Below, piece after piece: positions 18,037 to 28,087 of a stretch of DNA of 64,000 nt (position 1 is its first letter; each line of letters starts with the position of its first letter). Source of the stretch: Oscillospiraceae bacterium (GTDB lineage Bacteria > Bacillota > Clostridia > Oscillospirales > Oscillospiraceae); assembly GCA_022800665.1 (NCBI GenBank), contig JAAWQS010000003.1, positions 16,828-80,827 on the forward strand, in the 5' to 3' direction. The translations under genes and the position numbers were made by a program. The notes below the pieces were generated by a model. It was given only the letters and a program-made list of their open reading frames with translations, was not told the origin of the DNA and made no database searches.

Positions 18037-18888
18037 ATGGACACAGTATCCTTTTCTGTTTTCCCGGACGATACCTTCCTTGACCTCCGCCTCTACCAGT
18101 ACGGATGGGAGGAGTGCGCCCCCCTCCACTCCTTCGGCCCTTTTGTCCGCAACCACTTTCTGTTCCACTACATTATCTCCGGACAGGGGAAGCTGGACTC
18201 CAATAACGCAGACGGCGTCACCCGCTATTACCGCCTTGGCCCGGGCCAAGGGTTCTTGATCTGCCCTGGGCAGATCAATACCTATTGCGCCGACGAAAAC
18301 CACCCTTGGAAATATGTGTGGCTGGAGTTCGACGGCCTGCGGGCCGCGGAGTATCTGGACAGCGCCGGGCTGAGCGTTTCCCAGCCGATTTACCGCCCGC
18401 AGTCCCCGTCGCGGGGCGATATGCTCTGCGAGCGGATGCTCTATATTGCCGAAAATGCCTCCGCTTCGCCGCTGCACCTGGTGGGACACCTGTGCCTGTT
18501 CCTGGACGAGCTGATCCAGTCCTCCGTAACCCGGCGGGAAACCAAGGGGGGCCAGCTGCGGGACTTCTATATCCAGGAGGCAGTCATGTATATTCAGCAG
18601 AATTACCACAGGCCGATCACCGTGGAGGAGGTGGCCGACGGCTGCAAGCTGAACAGGAGCTACTTCAGCAAGCTGTTCAAGGAGGTCATCGGCTGTACGC
18701 CCCAGGAGTTTATTATCCGCCTGCGGCTGACAAAGGCGGCGGAGATGATGAGGACCACCAGTGCGCCTATCGGGGATATTGCCGTGCGGTGCGGGTATCC
18801 CAACCAGCTCCATTTTTCCCAGGCGTTCAAAAAGCGGTACGGACTGGCTCCGCGGGAGTGGCGGAAACAGAACGGCGTTGCCACGTAA
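18037..18888 (+). CDS. AraC-family transcriptional regulator
   Basis: Regulator of 283 residues: an N-terminal cupin-type ligand-binding half (HYIISGQGKL and PGQINTY are typical) and a C-terminal double helix-turn-helix from about residue 183 (ITVEEVADGCKLNRSYFSKL, then IGDIAVRCGYPNQLHFSQAF). Such proteins often activate sugar-uptake genes, so the alpha-galactoside operon 6 kb upstream is a possible target, but the gene is not adjacent and this remains conjecture. Confidence 0.92.
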   Translation: MDTVSFSVFPDDTFLDLRLYQYGWEECAPLHSFGPFVRNHFLFHYIISGQGKLDSNNADGVTRYYRLGPGQGFLICPGQINTYCADENHPWKYVWLEFDGLRAAEYLDSAGLSVSQPIYRPQSPSRGDMLCERMLYIAENASASPLHLVGHLCLFLDELIQSSVTRRETKGGQLRDFYIQEAVMYIQQNYHRPITVEEVADGCKLNRSYFSKLFKEVIGCTPQEFIIRLRLTKAAEMMRTTSAPIGDIAVRCGYPNQLHFSQAFKKRYGLAPREWRKQNGVAT

Positions 18889-18907
18889 TCCCCCTATCAT
18901 AATTTCA

Positions 18908-18943
18908 ACAGCGGCGGCTTTGAGTCATCAAAGCCGCCGCTGT
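18908..18943. terminator. Bidirectional terminator between araC-type and NYN genes
   Basis: 16-bp perfect stem ACAGCGGCGGCTTTGA / TCAAAGCCGCCGCTGT with loop GTCA between convergent genes. Confidence 0.85.
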
Positions 18944-18950
18944 ATCGCGT

Positions 18951-20363
18951 CTATTCCTGAATCTGAATTCCAATTGTGCCGTCCTCTCCGGCCACAACCT
19001 GCATCTGGCTGACAATTTTGCTGTGGAACTGCTGCCACTCCACCTCCGACAGCTCCACCCGCGCGGCGCGGGAGGCATGTTCCATCATATCCCGGACAGT
19101 AATGCGGATGGAATTTTTGAGAAATGCGTTCATCTCCCGGACCAGCGCGCCGGTTTTGATGTCCCCGCAGTCGCCGGAACAGAAATCGTCCAGATAGCAG
19201 TATGCAATGCCGGCTGAATCCATTGTCTCCTTCAAGCTGCCGCTGACATGGTTCCGCTCCACCATCACCAGAAACCGCGCGTCCGGCAGGGCGGAGATTA
19301 ATCCCCAGTAATCGGAATCGCTGGAGACCAGAATAAAGGAATCCACCGCGTTTTGATAAAACTCCTTGCACGCGCCTGCGGTCAGGCGGATATCCACCAG
19401 AGATTTTTCTTTTTTGACCCGGTCAATCATAATATGCTCCACCGGACAGTTCACATAGGAACCCAGAATCCGCCACGCGCTTGCGCTGTGGCTGTCGTCA
19501 TAGAGGATGATTTTTGAAATGCGGTCCATGGTGTCCCGCTCCAGGGCCCGGAGGGCGGCGCACAGCTTATAGGGGTCCGAATTTTCGCAGTCCACCACAA
19601 TGACTGCCTTTTTGCTGTCCTCCAGAAAGCTGTGGATATCTTTTTTTGACTGCCGGTCTGTGCTGGAAACCTTGTTGAAATCTGTAAAATTGTCGTTGTT
19701 CCAGCGGTATAGCAGCACGGCAAATTTCATGTCGGAATAGAGGATATTCCCCTCGTTGACCGGCGTCCAGTTCATATATACCTGATACGGATACAGGGGC
19801 CGGTTTCTGAGATACATGTTGGCAGCGGACTGGATACCCGCCGCCGTGAGGCCGTCCGGCACAATGAACAGGTTTTCGATATAGTCCCAGCGAATCCACA
19901 GGGGAAAGATGTCCCGGCAGCCGGCGATCTGGTCCGCAATCAGGCGGTTGATCTCCAGGATGCACTCCACCGGCTGATAGAAGGTCCACAGCAGATTCAC
20001 GCCGTCCTGGGAGAGATGGCTGACGCAGTCCTCCGGCGCATAGTCCGCCAGGGCAAAGAGCTTTTTGTTGCCCGGCGGCGCTTTTGTGCATAAGATTTTG
20101 TACCGCTTGAACAGTTCTGTCCTTAAAATGCACAGGTTCCGTATCACGCGGGCCTGCCTGCATTCCTCCAGCTCCTGGTATATTTCCCAATCCGGCGGCT
20201 CGTGGTCTTTTTCAAAAATAAACGTGGGAACGCCCAGCAGATAGGCCGCCTTGGAAACGACGGACTGCCGTTTGTCCAACTGGGGCAGACTGGTCCGCTG
20301 GGTCCACTGGGTATGCTGGGTCCGCCGGGCGCCTCTTGACTGCACTTTTTTGGTTGGAGCCAT
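18951..20363 (-). CDS. NYN (PIN-like) domain protein
   Basis: Protein of 470 residues whose C-terminal half is a LabA/DUF88-type NYN nuclease domain: AVIVVDCENSDPYKL supplies the first acidic cluster, ILYDDSHS a second, and SSDSDYWGLI the third, consistent with metal-dependent RNA cleavage. The N-terminal 230 residues carry a basic, low-complexity tail and an unrecognised region starting around LDKRQSVVSKAAYLLGVPTF. AAAGGAGG precedes the ATG by 9 bases. It is transcribed after the chemoreceptor gene but with an 85-bp gap. No toxin partner is visible. Function beyond RNA processing is unknown. Confidence 0.8.
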   Translation of the reverse strand: MAPTKKVQSRGARRTQHTQWTQRTSLPQLDKRQSVVSKAAYLLGVPTFIFEKDHEPPDWEIYQELEECRQARVIRNLCILRTELFKRYKILCTKAPPGNKKLFALADYAPEDCVSHLSQDGVNLLWTFYQPVECILEINRLIADQIAGCRDIFPLWIRWDYIENLFIVPDGLTAAGIQSAANMYLRNRPLYPYQVYMNWTPVNEGNILYSDMKFAVLLYRWNNDNFTDFNKVSSTDRQSKKDIHSFLEDSKKAVIVVDCENSDPYKLCAALRALERDTMDRISKIILYDDSHSASAWRILGSYVNCPVEHIMIDRVKKEKSLVDIRLTAGACKEFYQNAVDSFILVSSDSDYWGLISALPDARFLVMVERNHVSGSLKETMDSAGIAYCYLDDFCSGDCGDIKTGALVREMNAFLKNSIRITVRDMMEHASRAARVELSEVEWQQFHSKIVSQMQVVAGEDGTIGIQIQE

Positions 20364-20448
20364 AAGAATATCGCCTCCTTTTGTAGATGTTTTTGTTTAC
20401 TGCGGTACGCCGGCTGGCCGCTCGCCGGGCGCAGCCGGCGTACCGTCC

Positions 20449-22422
20449 TCACCGCAGGGTAAATCCGCTCACCAGCTGGTTGAGCACCGCGGCCTGATGG
20501 GAGAGGTCCTCGCTGGTTGCCGCGCTCTCCTCTGCGGCGGCGGAGTTGGACTGCACGGCGTCGGAAATCTGGCCGACGGCCTGGCTGACCTGGCTGATGG
20601 AGCCTGTCTGCCGCTCCACCGCCTCCGCCATCTGTTCCATCTGCTCCGCCGCCTGCACGGCCAGCTCTGCCGCCTGGGACACGGAGCCGGTGACATTCCT
20701 GACAGCCTGCCCGCCGCTGCTGACGGCGTCAATAGACCGCTGGATCAGCTCCCTGGTAGCCTTCGTAGCCTCGTCGGATTTGGACGCCAGTTCCCGCACC
20801 TCGTCCGCCACCACGGCAAAGCCCTTTCCCGCCTCTCCGGCTCTCGCGGCCTCCACGGCGGCGTTCAGTGCCAGAATATTGGTCTGGAACGAGATGTCCT
20901 CAATGGCGTCGATAATGCGGGTGATCTCGTTGGAAGCCGCTGTAATCATCTCCATAGCGCGGTTCATGTCCTCGATATTCCGGCGGCTCTCCAACAGACG
21001 CGCCTGCGCGCCGTCCACTGCCGTTTTTGTCTGCTCCGACAGCTGGGCGGTCCGCGCCGCCTCCTGGTCCATATCCGACAGGGTGGCGGACAGCTCTGCC
21101 ACGGCGCTGGCCTGCTCTGTGGAGCCTTGGGAGAGCGCGGTACTGGCGGAGGCCGCCTGGGAGGAGCCGGTGGAGACATGGCTGGCCGCTTTGGCGATGT
21201 CCCGCAGGGTCTGGTTCAAACGGTCGTTGATGGTCAGCAGGTCGTCCCGCAGGGCGTGGAAGTCTCCGGGATACTGGGCCTGTACGTTGTCCTTGGTCAG
21301 ATCGCCGTTGGCAATGCTGCTGAGGACGACGCCGATCTCCGCCAGCATTGCCTGGAAGTTTGTCACCAGCTGGGCGGTGGAGTCCGCGAGGATGCGGGTT
21401 TCGTCCTGAGACGGCGTCTGGGGCAGGGGGCTGTTCAGGTCCCCCTGGGAGAGCGCGTGCAGGCGTGCGGCGCATTGGACAATGGGGCCCGCGATGGAGC
21501 GGCATACAGGGGCGGAGAGCAGAATGACCAGAATGCACAGTACCACGCCCACAATCAGCTGGAGGTTGTTGCCCACATAGGCGTAATGCAGGAATTCATC
21601 CTCGCTGATGGTCACGCCCACGCTCCAGCCGTCGGTGCCGGGGATGGGGGTGTAGCCCTGGATATAGTCCACATTGTCGCCGGGATAGGTATATCTTCCC
21701 ACGCCCTGCTCTCCGGCAACCATTTTTTTCTCAATGGCCCCCAGCTCCTGTATGTATTTGTCCTCCGGATTGGCGGCCATCTCCTGGATCAGGTTCTCCT
21801 GGCTGAGAACCTCCTCCAGCTCCAGGGCGGCAATGGTGGTGCCGTCCCGGTCCAGAATGTAGGCGTCGCCGTCCTCGCCGATCTGGATTTCTTCAATAAT
21901 GGACTGCAGAATATTGGTATCGCACTGGAAATAGACCACGCCCTGGACCGCGCCGTCCACCGTCACAGGCGCGGATACCACCAGATACATATCGCCGTCC
22001 TCGCTGTACGGGGTGGACATATAGCTTTTGCCCTGGAGAGCCGCCTGGAAAAACGGCTCGCCGGAGAGATCCGTGCCGTGGACCGCGTCCCGGCCCCGCA
22101 CGTCCGTCATGCCGCCGGCGCGCATGTAATAGGCGTCCACCTTCGACTGCAAATAGGACTGCTTCTCCGCAGCCGTTGTCTCCGGGGAGGTGAGGACAGG
22201 GGAAGCGGCAATTTCAGAAATGGTCAGGGTATAGGTTGAGATCATATTCTGCGCGGCCAGCGCGGCCAGGTCCGTGGTCTCGACCAGAGCCTGCTCCATG
22301 GCCGTCAGCGTAGAATTCCGGGAAATCGCCGTGCTTAGCGCCACGTTCAAAAAAGTGACGCTCAATGCCGCCAGAATCACCAGTATCATGATTTTGGTCT
22401 GAATTTTTTTGATTGCTTTCAT
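20449..22422 (-). CDS. Methyl-accepting chemotaxis protein
   Basis: Transmembrane chemoreceptor of 657 residues: helix 1 at about 12-35, an extracellular Cache-type sensing domain to about residue 275, helix 2, a HAMP domain, then the cytoplasmic coiled-coil with the invariant tip [20 protein letters not shown]. It signals to CheA/CheW; none of those genes is nearby. Sensed ligand is unknown. The ribosome site before the ATG is weak. No riboswitch was recognised in the short leader. Confidence 0.95.
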   Translation of the reverse strand: MKAIKKIQTKIMILVILAALSVTFLNVALSTAISRNSTLTAMEQALVETTDLAALAAQNMISTYTLTISEIAASPVLTSPETTAAEKQSYLQSKVDAYYMRAGGMTDVRGRDAVHGTDLSGEPFFQAALQGKSYMSTPYSEDGDMYLVVSAPVTVDGAVQGVVYFQCDTNILQSIIEEIQIGEDGDAYILDRDGTTIAALELEEVLSQENLIQEMAANPEDKYIQELGAIEKKMVAGEQGVGRYTYPGDNVDYIQGYTPIPGTDGWSVGVTISEDEFLHYAYVGNNLQLIVGVVLCILVILLSAPVCRSIAGPIVQCAARLHALSQGDLNSPLPQTPSQDETRILADSTAQLVTNFQAMLAEIGVVLSSIANGDLTKDNVQAQYPGDFHALRDDLLTINDRLNQTLRDIAKAASHVSTGSSQAASASTALSQGSTEQASAVAELSATLSDMDQEAARTAQLSEQTKTAVDGAQARLLESRRNIEDMNRAMEMITAASNEITRIIDAIEDISFQTNILALNAAVEAARAGEAGKGFAVVADEVRELASKSDEATKATRELIQRSIDAVSSGGQAVRNVTGSVSQAAELAVQAAEQMEQMAEAVERQTGSISQVSQAVGQISDAVQSNSAAAEESAATSEDLSHQAAVLNQLVSGFTLR

Positions 22423-22562
22423 GTCTTCTTGCCGCAGCTTCCGCCGCGCCAGCCTCCTTTTTGTTTCTTTGCCCTCGGCAGTCCCAAGTTATTTTACATA
22501 AGATAGGAAATAAATGCAAGGTCTTCTGGAAAAAAAAACGGATTATTCAGGCGGGCGGCGTC

Positions 22563-23012
22563 CTACGCCTGCTCCCGCAGCCGCCGGAAGAAGCGGCTCA
22601 GGACCTCCCCGCACTCCCGTTCCAGCACGCCGCCGGTCACTGCGGGCCGGTTGGGGAAGTCCTCCATGAACAGGTTCAGCACCCCGCCGCAGGCCCCCAT
22701 GACCCGGTCCCGCGCGCCGAAATACACCCGTGCAATCCGCGCGTTCAGAATGGCCCCCGCGCACATGGGACACGGCTCCAGTGTCACATACAGCTCGCAC
22801 CCGTCCAGCCGCCAGGACCGCAGCCGCCCGTTGGCCTGGGCGATGGCCTCCGTCTCTGCGTGGGACAGCGCGCTCTGTTTCTCCTCCCGGCGGTTCCGGC
22901 CCCGGCCCACGACCACGCCCGCCCGCACAATCACGCAGCCCACCGGCACCTCCCCATCCGCCGCCGCTTCCTCCGCCAGCGTCAACGCCTGGCGCATATA
23001 GGCTTCCTCCAC
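22563..23012 (-). CDS. tadA: tRNA-specific adenosine deaminase
   Basis: Deaminates A34 to inosine in tRNA-Arg(ACG). The protein of 149 residues has the zinc/catalytic motifs HAE (51-53, Glu53 as proton shuttle) and PCPMC (Cys81 and Cys84). GTG at 23012 is chosen as start: GGAGGAGG lies 7 bases upstream and the N-terminus VEEAYMRQAL aligns with known TadA; the longer open frame to 23192 crosses the divergent promoter region. The gene is divergent from the DUF2508-bofA pair. Confidence 0.94.
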   Translation of the reverse strand: MEEAYMRQALTLAEEAAADGEVPVGCVIVRAGVVVGRGRNRREEKQSALSHAETEAIAQANGRLRSWRLDGCELYVTLEPCPMCAGAILNARIARVYFGARDRVMGACGGVLNLFMEDFPNRPAVTGGVLERECGEVLSRFFRRLREQA

Positions 23013-23112
23013 TATATATTCCTCCTCCCCGGTATTTTTTCCTCCCGCGGTAATAAAAATTGGAATAGTTGTCCAAACTTCACATAGATTGGGAACAAAG
23101 GAGGGATTTTCC

Positions 23113-23379
23113 ATGAAACGCATTTCCCCCATTCGTACCCGGCGGACAGACGCCCCTGCGCTGCTTGAATTAAAGACAAGCCTGCAGGACACGCAGAATG
23201 CGCTGAGCCATGCCTATGCCGCCTTCGACTACACCAGCGACCCGGAGCTGACGGAAGCCTGTATTTTTGAGATTCGCTCCCTGCAGGCCCGGATGAACTA
23301 TCTGGTGCGGAAGATCAAGGAGTTAGACCGCTGTGCCGCCGCCGCGGCCCGGACGGCAGGGAGGGCGCGATGGACGTAA
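23113..23379 (+). CDS. DUF2508 family protein (YaaL-like)
   Basis: A short, mostly helical, soluble protein of 88 residues. The DUF2508 family is regularly encoded just before bofA in spore formers, as here, where the genes overlap by 10 bases. AAGGAGG lies 8 bases before the chosen ATG. Function unknown. Confidence 0.85.
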   Translation: MKRISPIRTRRTDAPALLELKTSLQDTQNALSHAYAAFDYTSDPELTEACIFEIRSLQARMNYLVRKIKELDRCAAAAARTAGRARWT

Positions 23380-23636
23380 GGCTTCTGTTGATGCTGGCTC
23401 TTGGGGGCCTTGCGCTGCTGGCAATAGCGGCGCGGGCCTTCTCCGCGCCCCTGCGGCTGGCTGGAAAGGCGGCGGTCAACATGGCGCTGGGCTTTGCCGC
23501 CCTGCTGCTGCTCAACGCCGCCTCCCCTGTGACCGGCGTGAGCCTGGGGGTGAATTTCTTCAACGCCTTGGTGGTGGGTGTGCTGGGCGTGCCTGGCCTG
23601 GTGTTGCTGCTGCTGGTGCAGTGGGCGTTTACATAG
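23370..23636 (+). CDS. bofA: Pro-sigma-K processing inhibitor BofA-family protein
   Basis: Integral membrane protein of 88 residues with two or three hydrophobic helices and the conserved family ending around SLGVNFFNALVVGVLGVPG. In Bacillus, BofA holds the SpoIVFB protease inactive in the outer forespore membrane until sigma-K is needed. Its presence supports a spore-forming host. Overlap with the DUF2508 gene indicates translational coupling. Confidence 0.92.
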   Translation: MDVRLLLMLALGGLALLAIAARAFSAPLRLAGKAAVNMALGFAALLLLNAASPVTGVSLGVNFFNALVVGVLGVPGLVLLLLVQWAFT

Positions 23637-24062
23637 GAAATTTGAAACAAAAAAATGGAAAATTCAGGAATTTCTATTTTTTCCCAAAAACGAATTTTGT
23701 CTTACTTTTGTGGCGAAAATAGACCTATTTTACTGGATAAACTCCCTGTTTTCTGTCTGGTTTCATCAAATAAGCAATTTCCAGAATTTGAAAAAAACAC
23801 AACATATGGTATGCCGGAGAGGGGGGTCATATCCTCTACATTGTGGTTTTGCGAAAAAAATCTTTTTCCCTCGACTTCTTTCGACAAAATATCCGCTGTC
23901 TCTTGGATATACTAGGCGACAGAGAGCGACAGACATAGATGGCTTTTGCCACGGTCTGCTATATTTCCCCTGTTTCCGACAGCTGCAGGGAACCGCCCTC
24001 TGCCACTCCCTCATTCTACTATACGCCCCAAGCATACGGGCAGATTTATGGAGGAATCGACT
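23637..24062. other. AT-rich intergenic region after bofA, no gene seen
   Basis: 426 bp of markedly lower GC than the flanks. An open frame at 23655-23915 has no ribosome site or protein-like composition and was not called. A Spo0A-box-like sequence lies at 23880-23886. No tRNA or SRP RNA consensus could be recognised. Confidence 0.5.
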
Positions 24063-24227
24063 ATGAATTATCAAAAGGAATACGCTATGCTGGTCAGCCA
24101 GGTTGACCGGGCGATCTCTGTTCTGGAGCATTACGCACCCGGCGACCCCATTGTCAGAAAAGCTGGAGACTTGCTCATCACCGCCCTCCAGGCCGCTGAG
24201 GAGCGCTACATAGCCCAGGAGTCCTGA
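24063..24227 (+). CDS. Small conserved protein, function unknown
   Basis: A 54-residue acidic, helical protein beginning MNYQKEYAMLVSQVDRAI, with a good ribosome site (GGAGGA, 8 bases upstream) and its own terminator. It resembles a short helical-hairpin protein; no domain is recognised. Location after an AT-rich leader containing a Spo0A-like box suggests stage-regulated expression (weak inference). Confidence 0.65.
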   Translation: MNYQKEYAMLVSQVDRAISVLEHYAPGDPIVRKAGDLLITALQAAEERYIAQES

Positions 24228-24273
24228 CAAGGCGCAGGGCGGCGGATGGCTTCCTGCCGCGCTGTCTGACGGA

Positions 24274-24306
24274 AATATGCCGCCCGGCCAGGGCGGCATA
24301 TTTTTT
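24274..24306. terminator. Bidirectional terminator between the small protein gene and ftsH
   Basis: AATATGCCGCCC / GGGCGGCATATT stem, loop GGCCA, T tract on the plus strand; the convergent ftsH stop codon lies immediately beside it. Confidence 0.88.
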
Positions 24307-26158
24307 ATGCGTCTTCCTCCGCCGGCGCGGCCTTCGGGAAGCCCATGACCGACGCGAAGTCCTCTCCGGACATGGTCTCGTGCTCCAGCAGATAAGCGGC
24401 CACGGCCTCCATCTTCTCCCGGTGCCGTTTCAGTACCTCCTCGCAGCGGCGGTAGGCGGTGTCGATGATCTCTTTGACCTCCGTGTCAATCCGCGCCGCC
24501 ACCTCCTCGGAGTACGCCTTGGCCTGGGCCATACTGCGGCCAATGAACACCTCGTCGTGGCCGGAATCAAAGCTCACCGGCCCCAGCTTTTCGCTCATGC
24601 CGTAGGTCATGACCATCTTTCGGGCCATGCTGCTGGCCCGCTGAATGTCGTTGGACGCGCCGGTGGAGATGTCGCTGAGGAACAGGGACTCTGCCACGCG
24701 GCCTCCCAGCAGGGCGGCGATCTCCTCCTCCATATACCGCTTGGAGTAGTAGCCCCGGTCGTCGGCGGGCAGGGAGATGGTCATACCCCCGGTCTGGCCT
24801 CTGGGGACGATGGTCACTTGGTGGACCGGGTCCACGCTCTCCAGACAGTGGTGCATCACCGCGTGACCGGCCTCATGGTAGGCGGTCAGCCGCCGCTCGT
24901 GCTGGGGGACCACCCGGCTACGCTTTTCCGGACCGGCAATCACTTTGATGACCGCCTCCTGGAGATTGTCCATGGAGATGAACTTCTGATTCTGCCGGGC
25001 CGCCAGCAGCGCGCCTTCGTTTACCAGGTTCTCCAGATCGGCCCCCGTAAAGCCGGACGTCCCCTGGGCCAGCACATGCAGGTCCACATCCTCCGCCAGA
25101 GGCTTGTTCCGGGTGTGGACGGCCAGGATTTCCTCCCGTCCCTTGCTGTCCGGACGGCCCACATATACCTGCCGGTCAAACCGGCCCGGACGCAGCAGAG
25201 CCGGGTCCAGAATATCCGCACGGTTGGTGGCGGCCAGGACCACCACGCCCTCGTTGTTGGAGAATCCGTCCATCTCCACCAGCAGCTGATTCAAGGTCTG
25301 CTCCCGTTCGTCGTGGCCGCCGCCCAGACCCGCGCCCCTCTGCCGGCCCACAGCGTCGATCTCGTCGATAAATACCACCGACGGGGCGACTTTCTTTGCC
25401 TCGTCAAAGAGGTCCCGGACCCGGCTTGCGCCGACGCCCACGTACAGCTCCACAAAGTCCGAGCCGGAGATAGACAGAAACTGCACCCCCGCCTCGCCGG
25501 CCACGGCCTTTGCCAGCAGCGTCTTACCGGTACCCGGAGGGCCTACCAGCAGCACGCCCTTGGGAATCCGCGCCCCCAGGTCCAGATATTTTTTCGGCTC
25601 CTGGAGAAAGCTGACAATTTCCTGCAGCTCCGCCTTTTCCTCCGCGGCTCCGGCCACGTCCGCAAAACCCCGCTTCTCCTTGCTGTCCGAGCCGAAGCGG
25701 ATACGCGCCCGTCCGAAGCGGCGTCCCTGGTCCATACCGCCCCCTCCCTGGCCCTTGTTCATCATATACTGCCAGAGCAGGAAGACGCCGCCGATGAGGA
25801 AGATATACAGCAGAATTTCGCTCCACCACGGTGGGGAGTAGGTGGGGGCGTAGTCGTAATCCTTCAGGACGCCCTTGGCCTTCTGCGCCGCGATCAGCTC
25901 CCCCAGGTCGGCCCGGAAAGCGTCGGTGCTCTCCAGTTCGTTGCGCACGGTGGCGCCGCTCTTCAGGTTCAGGTACAGGCTGCCGCCGTCCTTCACATAG
26001 AAGCTCTCCACCTGCTCCTGCTGGAACAGGTTCTGAACCTGGGAATAGGTAATGGAGGATGTCCCCATCGGCCCATAAAACATGTAGTAAGCGGCCAGCA
26101 GCAGGATAATGGCCATAAAGTACAATCCGAACCCCGGATATCTTCCTTTTTTCGTCAA
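24305..26158 (-). CDS. ftsH: ATP-dependent zinc metalloprotease FtsH
   Basis: Membrane-anchored AAA+ protease of 617 residues that degrades misfolded membrane and short-lived regulatory proteins. Two N-terminal helices bracket a small extracellular domain. Walker A GPPGTGKT is near residue 205, [12 protein letters not shown] follows, the SRH region is present, and the zinc motif HEAGH is near residue 430. The start is TTG with GGAG 8 bases upstream. It ends the gdpP-rplI-dnaB-tilS-hpt-ftsH series, matching the conserved tilS-hpt-ftsH order of Firmicutes. Confidence 0.97.
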   Translation of the reverse strand: MTKKGRYPGFGLYFMAIILLLAAYYMFYGPMGTSSITYSQVQNLFQQEQVESFYVKDGGSLYLNLKSGATVRNELESTDAFRADLGELIAAQKAKGVLKDYDYAPTYSPPWWSEILLYIFLIGGVFLLWQYMMNKGQGGGGMDQGRRFGRARIRFGSDSKEKRGFADVAGAAEEKAELQEIVSFLQEPKKYLDLGARIPKGVLLVGPPGTGKTLLAKAVAGEAGVQFLSISGSDFVELYVGVGASRVRDLFDEAKKVAPSVVFIDEIDAVGRQRGAGLGGGHDEREQTLNQLLVEMDGFSNNEGVVVLAATNRADILDPALLRPGRFDRQVYVGRPDSKGREEILAVHTRNKPLAEDVDLHVLAQGTSGFTGADLENLVNEGALLAARQNQKFISMDNLQEAVIKVIAGPEKRSRVVPQHERRLTAYHEAGHAVMHHCLESVDPVHQVTIVPRGQTGGMTISLPADDRGYYSKRYMEEEIAALLGGRVAESLFLSDISTGASNDIQRASSMARKMVMTYGMSEKLGPVSFDSGHDEVFIGRSMAQAKAYSEEVAARIDTEVKEIIDTAYRRCEEVLKRHREKMEAVAAYLLEHETMSGEDFASVMGFPKAAPAEEDA

Positions 26159-26194
26159 GGGACTTCCACTCCTTTTTTATCCGTTTTGGCGTTC

Positions 26195-26746
26195 TTACGC
26201 CTGCGTATAGACTTCCGGCTTCAGGACGCCGATGTAAGGCAGATTGCGGTATTTCTGACCGTAATCCAGGCCGTAGCCCACCACGAACTCATCCGGCACA
26301 GTGAACCCGGTGTAATCGGGGACAATCATCTTGGTCCGGCGGCTGGGCTTGTCCAGCAGGGTGCAGATGGACACCGACGCCGCGCCCTTAGTCATAAAAT
26401 ACTGCTTCAAAAAGTGCAGGGTGTTTCCGGAATCCAGAATATCCTCGATCACCACCAGATGGCGTCCGGTAATATCCTGCTGGATGTCGTGGGTGATCTG
26501 CACAATGCCGGAGCTGCTGGTGGAATTGCCGTAGGAGGACACGGCGATAAACTCCACGTCGCACCGCACCGGGCAGGCCCGGACGATATCCGCCATAAAG
26601 ATAAACGCCCCCCGCAGCACGCTGACGAACAGCGGCTCTTTGTCCTGCAAATCCCCGTACATCTGCGCCCCCATCTCCTGAATGCGCCCGGCGATCTGCT
26701 CCTCGGTGTACAGCACCTTTAAGATGTCCTGCTCCATGCTAACCAT
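26195..26746 (-). CDS. hpt: Hypoxanthine phosphoribosyltransferase
   Basis: Salvages hypoxanthine and guanine to IMP and GMP with PRPP. The PRPP-binding motif VVIEDILDSGNTL and the substrate loop after LLDKPSRR are clear in this 183-residue protein of normal length. AAAGGAG precedes the ATG by 7 bases. It follows tilS by 15 bp, in the classical tilS-hpt-ftsH order. Confidence 0.96.
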   Translation of the reverse strand: MVSMEQDILKVLYTEEQIAGRIQEMGAQMYGDLQDKEPLFVSVLRGAFIFMADIVRACPVRCDVEFIAVSSYGNSTSSSGIVQITHDIQQDITGRHLVVIEDILDSGNTLHFLKQYFMTKGAASVSICTLLDKPSRRTKMIVPDYTGFTVPDEFVVGYGLDYGQKYRNLPYIGVLKPEVYTQA

Positions 26747-26761
26747 AAATCTACTCCTTTA

Positions 26762-28087
26762 TCATTCTTCCCCAGGAATGGGGGTAAATACAACCAGAAT
26801 ACAGGGCCGTCCGGCCTGGGGACGCAGGTTCCAGTCCACTGCCGCGCCCAGAGCGGCGGCGGGTTTCCCGGCGGCGTACAGAACCGGGTGTTCCCCCCGC
26901 CGTTCCGGCGGGATGCCTTGGTCCAGAAAGAGCCGTTTCAGCGTCCGGGTTCCGTTTTCCACCGCCAGGCGTCCGGTCCCGTCCCAGGCCCCCACCGCCA
27001 GCGGACCGGCGGCGGCGTCCAGAACCAGGGTATCCGGCCCCTGCGCCGCTGGTTCCGGGGATTCCGTCACGGTAATCCGCCAGGGACCCCAGACCTGCTC
27101 TCCCGGCTGCAGCGTCAAAGGCGGCGGCAGGGCCTCCGTTTTCCGCAGGACCAGCTGATGGGCCCGCCGCACCGCACAGATTCCGCCGGGCAGGCTGGCC
27201 ATCCCGCCGCTGCCCAGGGCCAGCACGCCGTCCACCTGGGTCCGGGTCAGGGTCACGCCCAGCCGCTGCCCCATAGTCCGCACCAGACGGCGGCGCATCG
27301 CCCCGTCCTGACGGTTCAAGACCGGGACCGGCAGAATCATCTCCCGTCCGTCCCCGGCGGGGAGCATCGCCCCGGCTTCCGCCTGTAGATGGGCGTCCTC
27401 CTCCCGCAGCAGGACCCCTGCCGCAGCAATCCGGGCCGTGCAGCCGGGGGAAATCTCCTCCAGCAGTGGCAGCGCCTCCAGACGGAGGCGGTTGCGGGTA
27501 TAGACGGTCTCTCCGTTGGTTTCGTCCTCCACATAGGGGATGCGGTTTTCCGCCGCGTAGGCGTCGATCTCCGCCCGGCTGACCTCCAGCAGAGGCCGGA
27601 TAATCCGGCCCCGTACCGGCGGGATGCCGCCCAGACCGCAGGTCCCCGCCCCCCGCAGGAGGTGGAGGAGCACAGTCTCCGCGTTGTCGTCCTGATGGTG
27701 GGCGGTGGCAATCCGGGACGCGCCCAGCCGGTCTGCGGCGTCCTCCAAAAAGGCGTACCGCAGCCTGCGGGCGGCATCCTCCACCCCGGTTCCGGTCATG
27801 TGGGCGCGGACGTCCCCGCCTCCAGAGAGGAAGGCAACGCCCTGTTTTCCGCACCAGTCCCGGACAAATCTCTCGTCCCGGTCCGCCCCAGGCCGCAGCC
27901 GGTGGTTGAAGTGGGCCGCAACAAGCCGCAGGCCCTCCCGCTCCGCCAGCCGCATAAGGATATGCAGCAGCGTCATGGAGTCCCGCCCGCCGGAGACAGC
28001 GCACAGCGCCGTCCCTCCGGCGGGCGGGAGCATGTTCCATTGACGGCAGAAGGCGGCGGTCCGGTCCACAAGCTCATTCGTCCTCAT
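26762..28087 (-). CDS. tilS: tRNA(Ile)-lysidine synthase
   Basis: Converts C34 of tRNA-Ile(CAU) to lysidine so that it reads AUA. The P-loop SGGRDS (SGGxDS consensus) is near residue 32, followed by AAHFNHRLR and TAHHQDDNAET; the C-terminal TilS substrate-binding domain completes 441 residues. The start at 28087 overlaps the end of dnaB by 14 bases; a longer frame upstream runs antisense-like inside dnaB and is rejected. Confidence 0.94.
   Translation of the reverse strand: MRTNELVDRTAAFCRQWNMLPPAGGTALCAVSGGRDSMTLLHILMRLAEREGLRLVAAHFNHRLRPGADRDERFVRDWCGKQGVAFLSGGGDVRAHMTGTGVEDAARRLRYAFLEDAADRLGASRIATAHHQDDNAETVLLHLLRGAGTCGLGGIPPVRGRIIRPLLEVSRAEIDAYAAENRIPYVEDETNGETVYTRNRLRLEALPLLEEISPGCTARIAAAGVLLREEDAHLQAEAGAMLPAGDGREMILPVPVLNRQDGAMRRRLVRTMGQRLGVTLTRTQVDGVLALGSGGMASLPGGICAVRRAHQLVLRKTEALPPPLTLQPGEQVWGPWRITVTESPEPAAQGPDTLVLDAAAGPLAVGAWDGTGRLAVENGTRTLKRLFLDQGIPPERRGEHPVLYAAGKPAAALGAAVDWNLRPQAGRPCILVVFTPIPGEE

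Noticed and set aside
23655-23915. 86-codon open frame after bofA
   Set aside because: Low-complexity AT-rich DNA, no ribosome site, Phe/Ser-rich product without structure signals.
24380-26722. 780-codon plus-strand frame opposite ftsH and hpt
   Set aside because: Antisense shadow; ftsH and hpt carry full catalytic motifs.
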